A stretch of DNA of 64,000 nt. It comes from Macrosoma leucophasiata. Taxonomy: Eukaryota; Arthropoda; Insecta; Lepidoptera; Hedylidae. The position numbers and the translations under genes were made by a program. Each line of letters opens with the position of its first letter. Position 1 is the stretch's first letter. Location of the stretch: NCBI GenBank assembly GCA_036365455.1, contig JAWQUS010000017.1:930001-994000 (forward strand), in the 5' to 3' direction. This document shows positions 40,475 through 51,400 of this stretch, one piece after another. The notes under the pieces were generated by a model. The model saw nothing but the letters and a program-made list of their open reading frames with translations, had not been told where the DNA came from and did no database searches.

Positions 40475-40828
40475 CGTATGTATGTATCTTCACGCCAGGT
40501 CCCTAACGGGGTAGGCAGAGAGTGTAGAGCGCCAGATATTCCAGTCCTGACATACCTCTCGTGCCTCGTCTACCTTCATCATTCTTTTCATACATGCACC
40601 TAAATTTGACCTTTCGAATTCGAATTCATGGTAGGTCAGTCTTGGTCTTCCTGGGCCTCTGTAACTATTTAGATTCGCACTGTATATCTGTTTAGTCATT
40701 CGCTCATTCGACATTTTTTCTATATGCCTGAGCCATCAGAGCATGCCCTTTTTCATTTTTACACCTATACTATCATGCACACAAAGCCTCTTTCTTACAT
40801 CTTAATTACGAACGCGATAGTTGAGAAA
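40475..40828 (-). mobile_element. RTE1 LINE, 3' fragment with internal deletion
   Basis: (GTAT)n tail, CTTCACGCCAGGTCCCTAAC, then the same C-terminal coding on the minus strand ([40 protein letters not shown]). About 60 bp in the middle are replaced by unrelated sequence. It is more diverged than the copy at 49211. Confidence 0.88.
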
Positions 40829-41000
40829 TGATATAGAAAAATATTGTTAAATTGTATTATTGAAAGTGTTTTTAGCAACGAACATATTAACAATGTATTT
40901 CATTCTACATTATATTATACGTCCAAACAAAATTTCATCGCATATTAATATTCAATGATAATTTTGAACATGAAAGAGCACTCAAGCATAATTCAACTTA

Positions 41001-41294
41001 CTGGTGGTAGAGCTCCAGTGACGGAGCTCGCGGGCGTAGGCACCACCGCATTACCTAATATACTTGCCGCTAAATGGTAGTGTTCAGCACTATCGTGTTC
41101 CGGTCAGGTGGTAATGTACGGCCCTGTAATTTCCGGCACAGAGGCATAACACCTTAGGCCTCAGGAGTGGTAACGCATCTGCATTTTGATCGTGGTCTTT
41201 GTGTGGGTGTCTATAGGCTGCAGTCATCACTTAACATCAATGTGAACTGCATGCTTGTTTGCCACTTCGATTACATAAAAAAAAAAAAAAAAAC
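41001..41294 (+). repeat. Family A1 repeat, full length with poly(A)
   Basis: CTGGTGGTAGAGCTCCAGTG to GCTTGTTTGCCACTTCGATT, ACATA and a run of about 16 A. One of the best preserved copies and useful as the reference. Confidence 0.92.
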
Positions 41295-42300
41295 TATCCG
41301 CCCCTTAAGAACTTCAACTTTACGAAATGATGAATCCGAGAGGCCATTTAATCTGAACTAATTAGCGTTTCAAACTTAAGTTACTTGAATGAAGTAACTT
41401 AGATGTTTTTATGGAAAGTTTGTGCACATTTTCATTACAGGCCTGAATGGCATACAGGTGAGGGTAAATCGCCAAGTGGAGCGAGAAACGGACGTCATCA
41501 TGAATTTAGTTTTGTTTTGTTACTACCCCGTTATGGTTTACCTTTGCTAATCAAATTATCTCTCTCTCTGATCTTCTCAAAATGTTCTTCTCTAAGCTCC
41601 TCATCTTTCGTTTCAAATTCTGAAATTATATCGGCAAAATTAAATAACACATGTCAATTTACAAACAAAAAATTCAACGGAGAATAGATAAAATTACTAA
41701 CGCCACGGAAGTATATGAGTAGAGTACCTAATTTCCCCTATAACAAAATGAAAACAAAGAATAAAGAAAAAAAACAGACATTCTATGTCATTCACGGACA
41801 AGAGTCCGTGAATGACATAGAATGTCTGAGTCCAACTACATATTCCATTTTCTTATGACCAGTTAGATTTTAATTATATCGGAGTTGTACTAATGATAAA
41901 TATTTTTTAATTCCCTCGACTCGTGTGAACTGAACTTAACGCTTCTCCAAGATTACCTTCTGGTCAATTAATATTGAATAATCGTCGATCGGCTACAGAC
42001 CTAGCTCGTTCCAAAAATCCCACAGAACCAAACGTAATTGGACCACCACAAGATTTGTGCGGAAAAAATGCTGGATAACATTTTTCCTTCATTAACGATA
42101 GTATTTCAAAGTCTGGATATTTGTGAAAGACTATTGAAAGATAAAATATTCACGTTTTTCTTGAACTGGTGGTCACTTAATTTCAGTTTAAGTTCTATTG
42201 TTGTTAGAGTTATAATGTCGGGTATGGGAGCTAAAAAGCTTAGACACCGCTGCATCACCTAATCAGAATCTATCTGCTGTTAAATGATTGTCGTGTTTCC
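41295..42300. other. No recognised gene; contains a perfect hairpin
   Basis: No coding homology was recognised. The hairpin at 41775-41828 is listed separately. Open frames here have no family resemblance. Confidence 0.4.
41775..41828. repeat. Perfect 25-bp hairpin with 4-nt loop
   Basis: The left arm 41775-41799 (begins CAGACATTCTATGTCATTCA) and the right arm 41804-41828 are exact inverse complements around AAGA. A related single arm (GACATTCTTTGTCATTCACT) lies near 52018-52038. Confidence 0.93.
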
Positions 42301-42311
42301 GACCCGGTTCG

Positions 42312-42440
42312 TGTTTCCGACCCGGTTCTCGATCCCCGCACCGGGACAAATATTTGTATGGCCTACAGAAATTTGTTTCGGGTCTAGGTATTTGTGTATG
42401 TGTTGCATATGTTCAACGCCATTCACAACACAGGTTTATA
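42312..42440 (+). repeat. SINE-B, tRNA-derived, truncated
   Basis: CTCGATCCCCGCACCGGGAC and ATTTGTATGGCCTACAGAAA to CACAACACAGGTTTATA. GTGTTTCCGACCCGGTTC occurs twice just upstream, a small local duplication. Confidence 0.8.
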
Positions 42441-42454
42441 TGATACTCAATTTC

Positions 42455-42640
42455 ATATGGTCAGGTGGTTATGTACGGACCTGTAATTTCCGGCACAAAG
42501 GCATAACACCTTAGGCCTCAGAAGTGGTAACGCATCTGCATTTTTCTAGTCTTTGTGTGGGTGCCTATAGGCTGCAGACAACACTTAACATCAATGTGAA
42601 CTGTATGCTTGTTTGCCACTTCCATTATATAAAAAAAAAT
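42455..42640 (+). repeat. Family A1 repeat, 3' two thirds
   Basis: GGTCAGGTGGTTATGTACGG, TTTCCGGCACAAAGGCATAA to TATGCTTGTTTGCCACTTCC and an A-rich end. It follows SINE-B directly, so one may have inserted in the other. Confidence 0.85.
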
Positions 42641-42951
42641 ACTGAAACTGCAGTCTCATTTTACACGACAAAAAAAAAACAAATGTATCCAACAGCTAAA
42701 AACCGCAAAGCTTATGTATTAAATTGCGATAACAATCCTATTAAATGAGGATTGTGGGATACTTTACTCATTTCCATAAAACAACGTACTGTGTTAATGC
42801 TAATGACTTTTACAAGAGCTTAGCAATTCATGGTATGAAACCTCGTTTTATTAGGAACAAAGAATATACCATGATTTTCATTATAACTCATTTTAATGAA
42901 ACGTTCTTATTATAAATGCAAATTGAGACGCACTATGACTATAGAATACAT

Positions 42952-43268
42952 TATAGGACTAGCTCCACCCGCGACTTTACACGCGTGAGAATTTATGATT
43001 GTTCAGTATCTGAAGAAAACCTAAGGAAACCTAAGAACATATCATGTTCAGTATCTACCCGGACGAAGTCGTGGGTGCATAGTATAAAAATAGCCTAAGT
43101 TACTCCTTATTTGATCAGCTATCTGCCGTTCCCAAGATTAGCCCCACCAAACAGACAGACAAAATTGTAAAAAATGTTGTTTTATGTATACATAATATGC
43201 ATTTAGTAAAAAGCGGTTATTTTAATATTACAAGCAGACACTCCAATTTTATTTATTTGTATAGATTG
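42952..43268 (-). repeat. Family G repeat
   Basis: TAGGACTAGCTCCACCCGCG, AGTTACTCCTTATTTGATCA and AGTAAAAAGCGGTTATTTTA. It has a small internal duplication around TTCAGTATCT. Confidence 0.82.
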
Positions 43269-43417
43269 AGTCAGAAAACAAAGGTAATGATGTAGTAGGG
43301 TTTATTCTACAAGTAGTGGAATGGATACGAACCTAGGTCGACCTTCACCTATCTTTTTGAAATGATAGGTGAAGAAAAAATTAAACATTGTTTTTATCAA
43401 ATTTCATACATAAACAA

Positions 43418-43950
43418 ACACGTTTTTTTATGTAAGGAAGGTGGCAAACAAGCATGCGACTCATATTGATGTTAAGTGATGACTGCAGCCTTGCAGATTT
43501 TTTTTTCTTTCTGTTTTGTTTGTGGTCTAAGTGATTGTATTTCTGCTTCTGTGCTTATTATTGTCTATTTATATTTTAACTGACTATCAATTTTTTTTAT
43601 TCGTTCTCGTGTACCAACTCGTTTCCGTTTTTGTTTATATTTTGTTGTTATTAATTTTTTTATGGGCATGTCTCAGGACTGCTTTAATAAAGTTATTTCA
43701 TTCATTCATTCATTCATTAATTCCTTCATTCATTCATATTTCACATCTACATAAAAACCAGAGGTCAAAATGCAGATGCGTTGCCACCCCTGAGACTTAA
43801 GTTGTTATGTCTCTGTGATAGTTATTACGGGGCCATACAACAATCTAACCGGAACACGACAGTGCTGAACACTACCATTTGGCGGCAGATAGAGGTAATG
43901 CGGTGGTGCATATGCCCGCGAGCTCTGTCAGAAGAGCTCTACCACTCTTG
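43418..43950 (-). repeat. Family A2 repeat, interrupted
   Basis: 43418-43490 (GGCAAACAAGCATGCGACTC ... GACTGCAGCC) and 43742-43945 (CAGAGGTCAAAATGCAGATG ... AGAGCTCTACCACT) are the two parts of one copy, split by the insert at about 43491-43741. Confidence 0.85.
43491..43741 (+). repeat. LINE 3' end with (CATT)n tail inserted in Family A2
   Basis: A T-rich stretch leading to CTCAGGACTGCTTTAATAAA and a (TTCA)n tail of about ten units. It looks like a LINE 3' UTR ending in a tandem repeat. No protein fragment remains. Confidence 0.6.
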
Positions 43951-44007
43951 GATGTATTGCCTATCAACATATTATTATGCAGATTTTGATAGGAAATACA
44001 TATGATT

Positions 44008-44045
44008 GATTCGAATACTGCATCAATGGATGCAGTATTCGAATC
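44008..44045. repeat. Perfect 17-bp hairpin
   Basis: GATTCGAATACTGCATC (44008-44024) and GATGCAGTATTCGAATC (44029-44045) around the loop AATG. Confidence 0.92.
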
Positions 44046-44109
44046 TACTATCACACAACTACCCATTCTAAATGTGTAAACACACTATGCCGAAGCTACG
44101 TGACGGATG

Positions 44110-44265
44110 TTCGGCGGTCCACCGACGGTGGACCGACGACCTGGTTAAGGTCGCGGGCAATCGTTGGATGAGGGCAGCCCAGGACCGTTCGTTGTGGCAT
44201 TCTTTGGGGGAGGCCTTTGTCCAGCAGTGGACGTCTTTTGGCTGAAATGATGATTATGATGATGT
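44110..44265 (+). pseudogene. LINE C-terminal fragment
   Basis: The frame reads RWTDDLVKVAGNRWMRAAQD then RSLWHSLGEAFVQQWTSFG and TGA. This is the C-terminal end of a common lepidopteran LINE, followed by its (GAT)n-type tail (ATGATGATTATGATGATG). A frameshift lies just upstream of RWTDD. Confidence 0.82.
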
Positions 44266-44890
44266 TGCTAATCTCTCCTTTGTCTTTTTCTATCCTGCAC
44301 ATTTGACAACGCAACTGACAAAGACAAAGCATTCTCTAGCTAAAACGTATCTAATATAAGTTTATGAATAAGGGTGTCAAGAGGGGACCAAACGTAAACC
44401 GTAAAATGATTCCGTATTACACCAGATCCAAAAAAATACCTTTTAAACGTGCCATTGAATCAAAATAACGTTCAAGTTAACAGTCTTTCTAGAAAATCTT
44501 AAGGCTGCGGCATTTGAAATAGTTCGGACTGCGGTCGACGTGTTCTTTTACGGGGGCCTATTATCAAAGTTGCTATCGGTTATGGTGTATTGTTTTATGT
44601 TTTTTTTTTCATGCTTTTTTATGACAGTGCCACAAGCTTTCATTTCACATAGGATAACTGAACACTGATACCTATAGACATGACAACGTATCGTTAGTTT
44701 AATTGTGAATTAGTAAGCTGCATTGCCCTAGGAAAGGTAAAAGTAGAAGGTAATTTAAATTAAAATATTGTTAAGTCTACGTCTACTCTCCGCCTTAAAG
44801 TCTGTCACTTGAGCTTAAAAAGGTCTTTTACAGTGTTAATAAGGTGTCAACGATATAACATCTAGATGTGAACGATATAACATTTAAAAA
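44266..44890. other. No recognised gene or repeat
   Basis: No coding or repeat family was recognised. Confidence 0.35.
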
Positions 44891-44894
44891 TCAT

Positions 44895-44942
44895 GTTTTT
44901 ATGTCACGAAGTGGCAAATGAGCATACAGTTCACATTGATGA
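44895..44942 (-). repeat. Family A 3' end fragment
   Basis: TTTTATGTCACGAAGTGGCA and CATACAGTTCACATTGATG. Confidence 0.7.
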
Positions 44943-44975
44943 AAAAAAAAACTTATCATAAAAATCTTCATTAAT

Positions 44976-45072
44976 TTTTACTAATTTTACGAACCGGGTC
45001 GTGACCCAATATCTATATCGCGTCACGACCCGGTTCGTAAAATTAGTAAAATGAGTGTTATACGCGAGTGTT
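44976..45072. mobile_element. 97-bp foldback insertion with 16-bp target duplication
   Basis: AAAAATCTTCATTAAT occurs at 44960-44975 and 45073-45088. Inside, TTTACGAACCGGGTCGTGAC is the inverse of GTCACGACCCGGTTCGTAAA, and pairing extends to about 30 bp around a ~16-nt centre. The right part (ATGAGTGTTATACGCGAGTG) matches the insert at 35929-36073. Confidence 0.9.
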
Positions 45073-45164
45073 TTAAAAATCTTCATTAATACCAGACACT
45101 TCATTTCAGATTAGTCGCCAATCCTGAAGTCAAGTTATTCTGTCTAGTTTAGTTAGTCTCTTTG

Positions 45165-45300
45165 CTGGAAATTTCAGGACTGTATGTTACCACCCTCACT
45201 TGACGACTGGCCCAAAAACGATAGCGTTGAATTGCTACACGATGGAACCACCGTATTACATAATAATCTACTTGCGATAAATAAAGTGGCATTATAGCGG
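45165..45300 (-). repeat. Very old Family A copy
   Basis: AAATTTCAGGACTGTATGTT, ACGATAGCGTTGAATTGCTA and ACCACCGTATTACATAATA follow the order of Family A in reverse, with many changes. Confidence 0.5.
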
Positions 45301-45314
45301 TAATTAAATAAATA

Positions 45315-45402
45315 ATAAAATAAAATACCCTTACACTCACAGCCCCACAGTAGGTATAAACCTGTGTCGTGGGTGCCGTTGTACACATACAACACATATA
45401 CA
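45315..45402 (-). repeat. SINE-B, 3' part, reverse
   Basis: AAAATACCCTTACACTCACA, GTATAAACCTGTGTCGTGGG and TGCCGTTGTACACATACAAC are the inverse of the SINE-B 3' end. Confidence 0.85.
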
Positions 45403-45454
45403 ATTAGATTAGATAATGTGGTGATGCCTACTACCACCTTCATACATTTTCAAA

Positions 45455-46156
45455 TTACGAACGTATCGCTCGTTCAAATCAATAATCTGAATCTGAAATT
45501 GCAATGGGTTCCATCTCATATAGGTTTGTGTGGGAACGAAGAAGCTGATCGATTGGCAAAGTTAGCAATCACAGAAGGCTTCGAATTAAACATTATTCCA
45601 TTCTACTCTGAAATTCTCTTAAAATTCAAAATTATTTGTTATGAAAAGTTTAAAGAATATTTTGATGAAAGAAGCAAAGAGAAGGGTATATGGTATAAAA
45701 CCATACAACATGAGCCGCCTCAAATCCCTTGGTTTATGCAAGGTAAAGTTAACTTGAAGTTTTATTATATTAGCGCATAGGTTACGTTCTGGCCACTATC
45801 CCTCGAATCAATTCGGATTTTTAATGAGGAAAGTAGCTTCTCCCAACTGTGATGTTTGTGGTACGAGGGGTGATGTCCATCATATACTCCTAGAATGTGT
45901 AAAACTTGGAAGAGAAAGACAATTATTTATGCAAATATACAAAATCAATAAGTATGAAATACGAGCACTAACAGCTTTATTAGGACAACCGTTTAGTGAT
46001 GCAGCAAAATCATTATTAAGTATTATATCATTGCATAAATAAGTGTCTTTCTCAATGAATAAGTGTATTATATTGTAGATTAGGTTATGATGGGGCTGAC
46101 ATATCCTCCAGTGGACAAAAGCCTCCAAATAAATTCAAATAAAAAAAAAAAAAAAC
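45455..46156 (+). pseudogene. LINE C-terminal fragment: RNase H end and CCHC-like zinc knuckle
   Basis: The frame reads LQWVPSHIGLCGNEEADRLA then KLAITEGFELN, the conserved end of an RNase H domain (VPSHxGxxGNExAD). At about 45765 one base shifts the frame, after which LRSGHYPSNQFGFLMRKVAS and PNCDVCGTRGDVHHILLECV follow, a zinc-binding CxxC..H....C motif typical of the C-terminus of I/jockey-group LINEs that encode RNase H. The frame stops at 46040-46042 and the 3' UTR ends in about 16 A (46139-46156). The copy is 5'-truncated. Confidence 0.9.
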
Positions 46157-46520
46157 AATAATCATAGTAGGACCCCAATCCACTTGAAAATTTTCCAATC
46201 GACGAGGTAAAAGTTGAAGACGAAGTCATTTAAAACAATGCCGACCGTTCGCTAGTTGCATATATGGATGCTATCGATATTACCTATCGGCAGTTTTATG
46301 AGAGTATTATTGAAAGTAAAAATACGTAAGGCGGGTTGTGGAGCGTAAAACATAACTGAATAAACAGAACCTACTACCCTAAACCTACAGAACTACATTG
46401 CGCTTATCCCGACACGTACATAGTCGGTTTTTGTATAGAAAAGATTGCCAAATAGAATAGAAATAATAAATGGTACTCAGTCCGTTTTTGCTCTCGCCGT
46501 CCGATATCTATACTTTGTTT
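46157..46520. other. No recognised gene or repeat
   Basis: A short unassigned stretch; 46385-46435 (CTACATTGCGCTTATCCCGA ... GTCGGTTTTTG) weakly resembles the end of a Family F2 copy in reverse. Confidence 0.35.
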
Positions 46521-46522
46521 AT

Positions 46523-46695
46523 ATCAAGAAAGCATCGGTGTTTTGTGTGTATGTTTGTAACGATTTCACATAAAAACTACTAGACCGATTTCAAAAATTC
46601 GTTCGCCATTAGAAAGCTGCATCTTCACCGAGTGACATACTCTAATATTCATTCCTTGCACTCATGCAAGGCCGAGGCGAGATGCTAGTTTATTA
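46523..46695 (+). repeat. Dispersed repeat (empty-site relative of 49176-49749)
   Basis: GCATCGGTGTTTTGTGTGTA, TGTTTGTAACGATTTCACAT, GCCATTAGAAAGCTGCATCT and ATATTCATTCCTTGCACTCA. The same sequence at 49176-49749 is interrupted by an RTE1 fragment after GTTTGTAACG. Confidence 0.88.
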
Positions 46696-47740
46696 TAGTA
46701 CATTATTACGCTAGTACATTATAGTGATGAACATTCATTTAAGTACTACCTTCATGGGCGAATTAGACTCCCACTTAGCTGTTTCATTTCTTCAAATAAT
46801 AGGGTTGTGTCCTAGGTACAAAATCAATACTTTTTATCATATCATTTGAAAATTTTACGCAAATGAAAATTTACGAAAATTGGCGTATTATAGTATGACA
46901 AAACAGATTTCTAAACTGACGAAAAATAGTGACATAAAAGTTAACTGAAAAATTGATTTTTAGAATCTTTATACAATTTCCAACAACTTTTAGTATGTCA
47001 ACGTTACACAAAAACGCAGTATTGACGAAGATATTCTAACATTTCTTGATTTAACCATTCAATTCACCGGTGTCGTAAACTCTGTGACGTCATAAAGTGC
47101 TGCAATTTTAAATGGGCCGTTTGTTATGTCTTAACAACTATCACTTATTGACTGTAAGTTTTTAAGACAAATATTAGAATTTATTTATCCAATGCTTTTT
47201 AGAAAATCAATAAAAATAAATTAGTCTACAACCCTATGGATACCTAGGATAGTGTCGGCAATAATTTAACAAAATTATCCCTGAAAATATTTTCGTAATA
47301 ATTAAATACGTTTTATAAGGAAAAACATAATTTCTGAAGTTCCAGCAACTTATTATATTAGTACAGCTACATTTTGTTTAGCAAAGTCTGGAATTTATCA
47401 ACTATCCGGGAAAAAAAAACCTGCTGGAAGTTAAGCAATTACTTTAAAATGTTTTCGTAATATTTTATTTCAAAATGACTTCACCGCTCGCTCTACGAAA
47501 TTGTTTGAGAGCTTATTTTGTTAAAGATAACCCGTTTTTGCACATCGACCTAAGGAAGGAGACTTATTTCGAGTCTGTAGAGCGTTATCTCTTTCGCACC
47601 TTACCTTGTGACGTTTTTCGACCATTGTGATCAAGTCTTGACCAATATCGGACTATCAGTGCTTATGTAGATAGTATGCAGCAGAGATGACGCTCTACGA
47701 AGTCGAAACTAGCCAATAGTGTCCTTCATAGACTTGATGT
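46696..47740. other. No recognised gene or repeat
   Basis: AT-rich noncoding-looking sequence, no homology recognised. Confidence 0.35.
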
Positions 47741-47799
47741 CCATTATTTCTTGCTGGATGCTGTATCTCGTGATGTGTATTTGACAATTTATATCTTTG

Positions 47800-48125
47800 A
47801 GTCTCTCCCCTTTTTGGGAGGAGGCCTAGAGCTTACTCCACCACGCTGCTCCAATGCGGGTTGGTGGAGATATGGGCTAGTGGCCAACCCGCTGACGGAT
47901 GTTTTCAAACCGCCCATTATGCCTCCGACAAGGTTTAACGATTGCTATCTATAGATAGCTACCGGGACCGACGGCTAAACGTGCCCTCCGAAGCACGGAA
48001 ACGCGCATTTTAATTCGCTAATAGCGGTCACCCATCACACACCCGACCGCGCCCGTATCGCTTAACCGAGTAGATCGCTTACGGTCTACACCAGCCGCTG
48101 GGCCATGCGCGCTTCGCACCTTCTT
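47800..48125 (-). repeat. LINE 3' end fragment and GC-rich unclassified repeat
   Basis: GAGGCCTAGAGCTTACTCCA and CCACGCTGCTCCAATGCGGG are the inverse of 36760-36830. The following part (CCTCCGAAGCACGGAAACGC, CTACACCAGCCGCTGGGCCA) is a familiar repeat in Lepidoptera, probably the same element's UTR. Confidence 0.55.
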
Positions 48126-48955
48126 TACCTAAATAAAATAGCATTTGCAACTGAGGACAGAACCAAAATGTAATAGTCCTACACCGTTTCTTAAACAACT
48201 ACTATAAGAAGTTTTTTTTTTTTAATGAGGTGGTGAGGTGAGCTCTACCTATGGCCTATATGCAATGCTCGTCACAGCTTTATATATTATATTATACCCT
48301 ATTCTTAACAATAGATGCAGCAAAATAAACTACAACGTGGCTGAATCCCACACGCCCAAATTCAATCGCAAATTAATGAATCACCCATTAGCCTTTGCAA
48401 CTGGGCACAGAACCAAAATGTAAAAACAAACTGGCTCCACTGTTTTACAAAGGCCCACTATTAGAAAATTTAGTTTCTTGTATATTTTGTAAGTGCATAA
48501 ATTAAAATGAACGCCGCTGAAACCGGCGGTGAGATTACATATAATAAGTGCAAGAGATTGCACAAGACTTGCTGTTATGTGTGGTTCAAGTTATGAGATT
48601 TAGATTTTTATGATAAACAAGTATTTTTAAAGTAATGTGTGTGATGCTAATCGTGCATAGAGCAACACGAGCCACCGGCCGCGGCAGACCGAAGGGGAGT
48701 AGCCATATGCAGGCTTTCCCCTCTGTCAAAGTACAAAACCAAATGGTCCTATGCCTGTCGCCCAGTTATTTAAATGTGTGTGTGAAATTGTTTATGTATT
48801 TTGTTAAAGTCAAGGTGTGAGTTTCGTAGTAATAGACGATTTTTGTAGTATGAGTGTGTGTCATACTTGGACCCCGCAAAAAATGGCAGACTGTTTTGCA
48901 TCGGTTATAAACGCTACGACTACTGCTCTCCGGTCCGCCGTGACTGGTGGGTCGA
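48126..48955. other. No recognised gene
   Basis: 48140-48180 and 48385-48440 share TTTGCAACTG(A/G)GGACAGAAC-type words and TAAA context, suggesting a small local duplication. No coding homology. Confidence 0.4.
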
Positions 48956-48961
48956 GTTGCT

Positions 48962-49797
48962 CTATGTAAGCGAGTATGCAGTTCACGAGATTGGTGATGA
49001 CTGCAACCTTTAGACATCTACACAAAAACCAGAGTTCAAAATGCAGTTCCCACCCCTGAGACCTTAGTTTTTATGTCTTTGTGATAGTTATTAGGGGACC
49101 ATACATTACGATCTATCACTTATCACTTAGCACTACCGTGTTCCACCGTTTGGCGGCAGGTAGATTAGATTATACGGAAACATCGGTGTTTTGTATGTAT
49201 GTTTGTAACGTATGTATGTATCTTCACGCCAGGTCCCTAACGGGGTAGGCAGAGAGTGTAGAGCGCCAGACATCCCGGTTCTGACAAACCTCTCGTGCCT
49301 CGTCTACCTTCATCATTCTCTTCATACATGCACGCCGATTCCTAAGACTTTTGACACCACCATCAGACAGAACTCGACCTATTTGGTCATGGTAGGTCAG
49401 CCTTGGTCTTCCTGGGCCTCTGCAACCATCCACATTCGCATTGTATATCTGTTTAGTCATTCGCTCATTCGACATTCTTTCTATATGCCCGAACCATCGG
49501 AGCATGCCTTTTTTCATTTTTACACCGATACTATCATTCACACAAAGTCTCTTTCTTACATCTTCATTACGAACGCGATCGGTGAGTGATACACCGCAGA
49601 TCTTGCGCAAAGATCTCATCTCGACCGCGTTCAACTTACGTTTGTAACGTTTTCACATAAAAACTACTATACCGATTTCAATAATTCCTTCGCCATTAGA
49701 AAGCTGCGTCTTCACCGAGTGACATAGTCTAATATTTATTCCTTGCACCTTGGTGCCTACGGCCTAGATTTTTTAAACTGGAACTCTACCACCAGTG
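48962..49797 (-). repeat. Family A2 repeat, split by a doubly nested insertion
   Basis: 48962-49175 (TGCAGTTCACGAGATTGGTG ... GTTTGGCGGCAGGTAGATTA) and 49750-49797 (TTGGTGCCTACGGCCTAGAT ... CTCTACCACCAGTGAAA) are successive parts of one copy. Between them is the repeat 49176-49749, itself interrupted by RTE1. Confidence 0.82.
49211..49639 (-). mobile_element. RTE1 LINE 3' fragment with target-site duplication
   Basis: Identical, apart from a handful of substitutions, to 2930-3355. The minus strand encodes LNAVEMRSLRKICGVSLTDR, KGMLRWFGHIERMSNERMTK and the end STLSAYPVRDLA. GTTTGTAACG flanks it at 49201-49210 and 49640-49649. The related uninterrupted sequence is at 46523-46695, so the insertion site is certain. 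Confidence 0.96.
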
Positions 49798-49974
49798 AAA
49801 GTGATAAGTGGAAGTTATTCACGTTGATGGTAAGTGGATACTTTAGCCAACAAACATAAAATCTGAATACCAACACTCAGTTTATGGGAATTGATATATC
49901 TTCCCAATGATGCGCCTATGAACATCTTTTCGCCCAACAGTGGACGTTTTCGATGCCATCATCATCATCATTTA

Positions 49975-50240
49975 AGCCTAAAAAACGACCACTACTGGAC
50001 CAAAACCTCACCTCTTTAGGAAGGATATGCCATAATCGCCACGCTTGGCACGCGGATTATCGATCGCAGTGACGGTATTTTTATCGCACGACGTTGCTGC
50101 CCTTGCGTTATTGCACTTTCTACCGCCCCATTGGAATAGTTTGACTACCATTTTTTGATTGACTGACTGCACCAGTGGAAGAATTCTCTTCCAATGGAAG
50201 ACATTTCTTCCCCTAGCCGGCGGTGGGGTAGTCACATCCC
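49975..50240 (-). repeat. LINE 3' end fragment
   Basis: CGACCACTACTGGACCAAAA, AAGGATATGCCATAATCGCC and ACGCTTGGCACGCGGATTAT are the inverse of a LINE 3' terminus. A short piece in the other orientation is at 12700-12735 (CCGCATGCCAAGCGTGGCGA). Confidence 0.55.
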
Positions 50241-50840
50241 TACGCCAACATCCTGATATGATGACATCACCCTAAGTTAATAAATTCCTGTTCGCTTATC
50301 GCTTGTACCAATTTGCAGGCCAAGCCTGCCTATTGTGGTGGAAATAAATGGGACACAGGCGACTCCACGATTTACCACTGGGCGTAAATTAAGTCCCAAC
50401 TCCACGTTACATTTTAACGACTCAAATCTCATAAAAGTTGCCAACGAATATCTTTTTTCAGTCGCATTGTTGTTAATTAGGGAGTTCATTCTGAACTTTG
50501 TTTTTATTTCCGGGATGTTTTTGTTGTTTATAGATAAGTAGCTGTTATTTGAATAACATTACTTTTTACGTGTCTTTGAAATAATAAATGAGATGTTTGC
50601 AAAAATTCAAATACCTACCATAATTTTATGACCTTTGCCAGATGAATCAATGAATAATCTTTTAAGAAGTTTATTGTCATTTAAATGAATTAAAATAACA
50701 GTTTTTAAATAGAAAATTGTGTATGAAGCAGGAAAAGGGTCTAAAAATTGCGTATTTGGGCAAGTACATGTCGGTACACGTGCATTGCAGGGTTCCGTTT
50801 GCCGACGGTTATTCGTCAACATGTAAAACCTATTTATCTA
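50241..50840. other. No recognised gene or repeat
   Basis: No coding or repeat signal that I can support. Confidence 0.35.
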
Positions 50841-50879
50841 TGATGGTTTGAATAATAATAATATTATTCTTTATTGTAC

Positions 50880-51400
50880 ACCAATTATTATTAAAACATT
50901 CTTACAACAATACAATTAATAAGAAAAAGAAGCACGAAGAATGGGCAGGAGTCTTAAAGCCTAAATTATTGGAAGACCGTGGAAAGTGGAAGTTGGAGAG
51001 GCTAAGGTAACGGAAACGTACTTTGAAGTATTGAGGATAGTGAGGATAGAAAAGTTAACAATAAGGAAAAAATAGAACATGAGTATTCCTGCGAAGGCGG
51101 ATTGGCAGCCACTTGAGTTGAACACGAAATTTGGAAATGTGGTCGTATTTTCCTAAACCAAATACGAACCTTATACAAAGATTTTGCAAACGCTCCAGTT
51201 TATTTAGCTGCTCTTAAATAAACTTGAGCGACGTTAAATTGAGATAACATAATGTCAGCATAATCTAAAATCGGAAACAAAATTGATCGAACAAGCGTCA
51301 CCTTAGTGGCAATAGATAAGAAATTACATAACCTTCTTAGAGAACCTACAGCAACAAACATCTTCCTACTCACTTCACTAATCTGAGGTTTTTCTTTTTA
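50880..51400 (-). pseudogene. LINE reverse transcriptase thumb fragment, frameshifted
   Basis: On the minus strand from about 51395: QISEVSRKMFAVGSLRRLCN, FLSIATKVTLVRSILFPILD then YADIMLSQFNVA. After a frameshift near 51205 it continues LNKLERLQNLCIRFVFGLGK, YDHISKFRVQLKWLPIRLRR. This is the region downstream of the catalytic motif in a jockey/CR1-group LINE. Further stops follow, so it is a decayed copy that no single long frame reveals. Confidence 0.85.

Noticed and set aside
42038..42262. Small open frame after the hairpin at 41775
   Set aside because: No family resemblance; the 3' part runs into a degenerate family A-like trace (GGGAGCTAAAAAGCTTAGAC).
43690..43740. CRISPR-like regular repeats, and the tandem units at 1460-1500
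   Set aside because: They are simple LINE-tail tandem repeats without spacers, in a eukaryotic genome.
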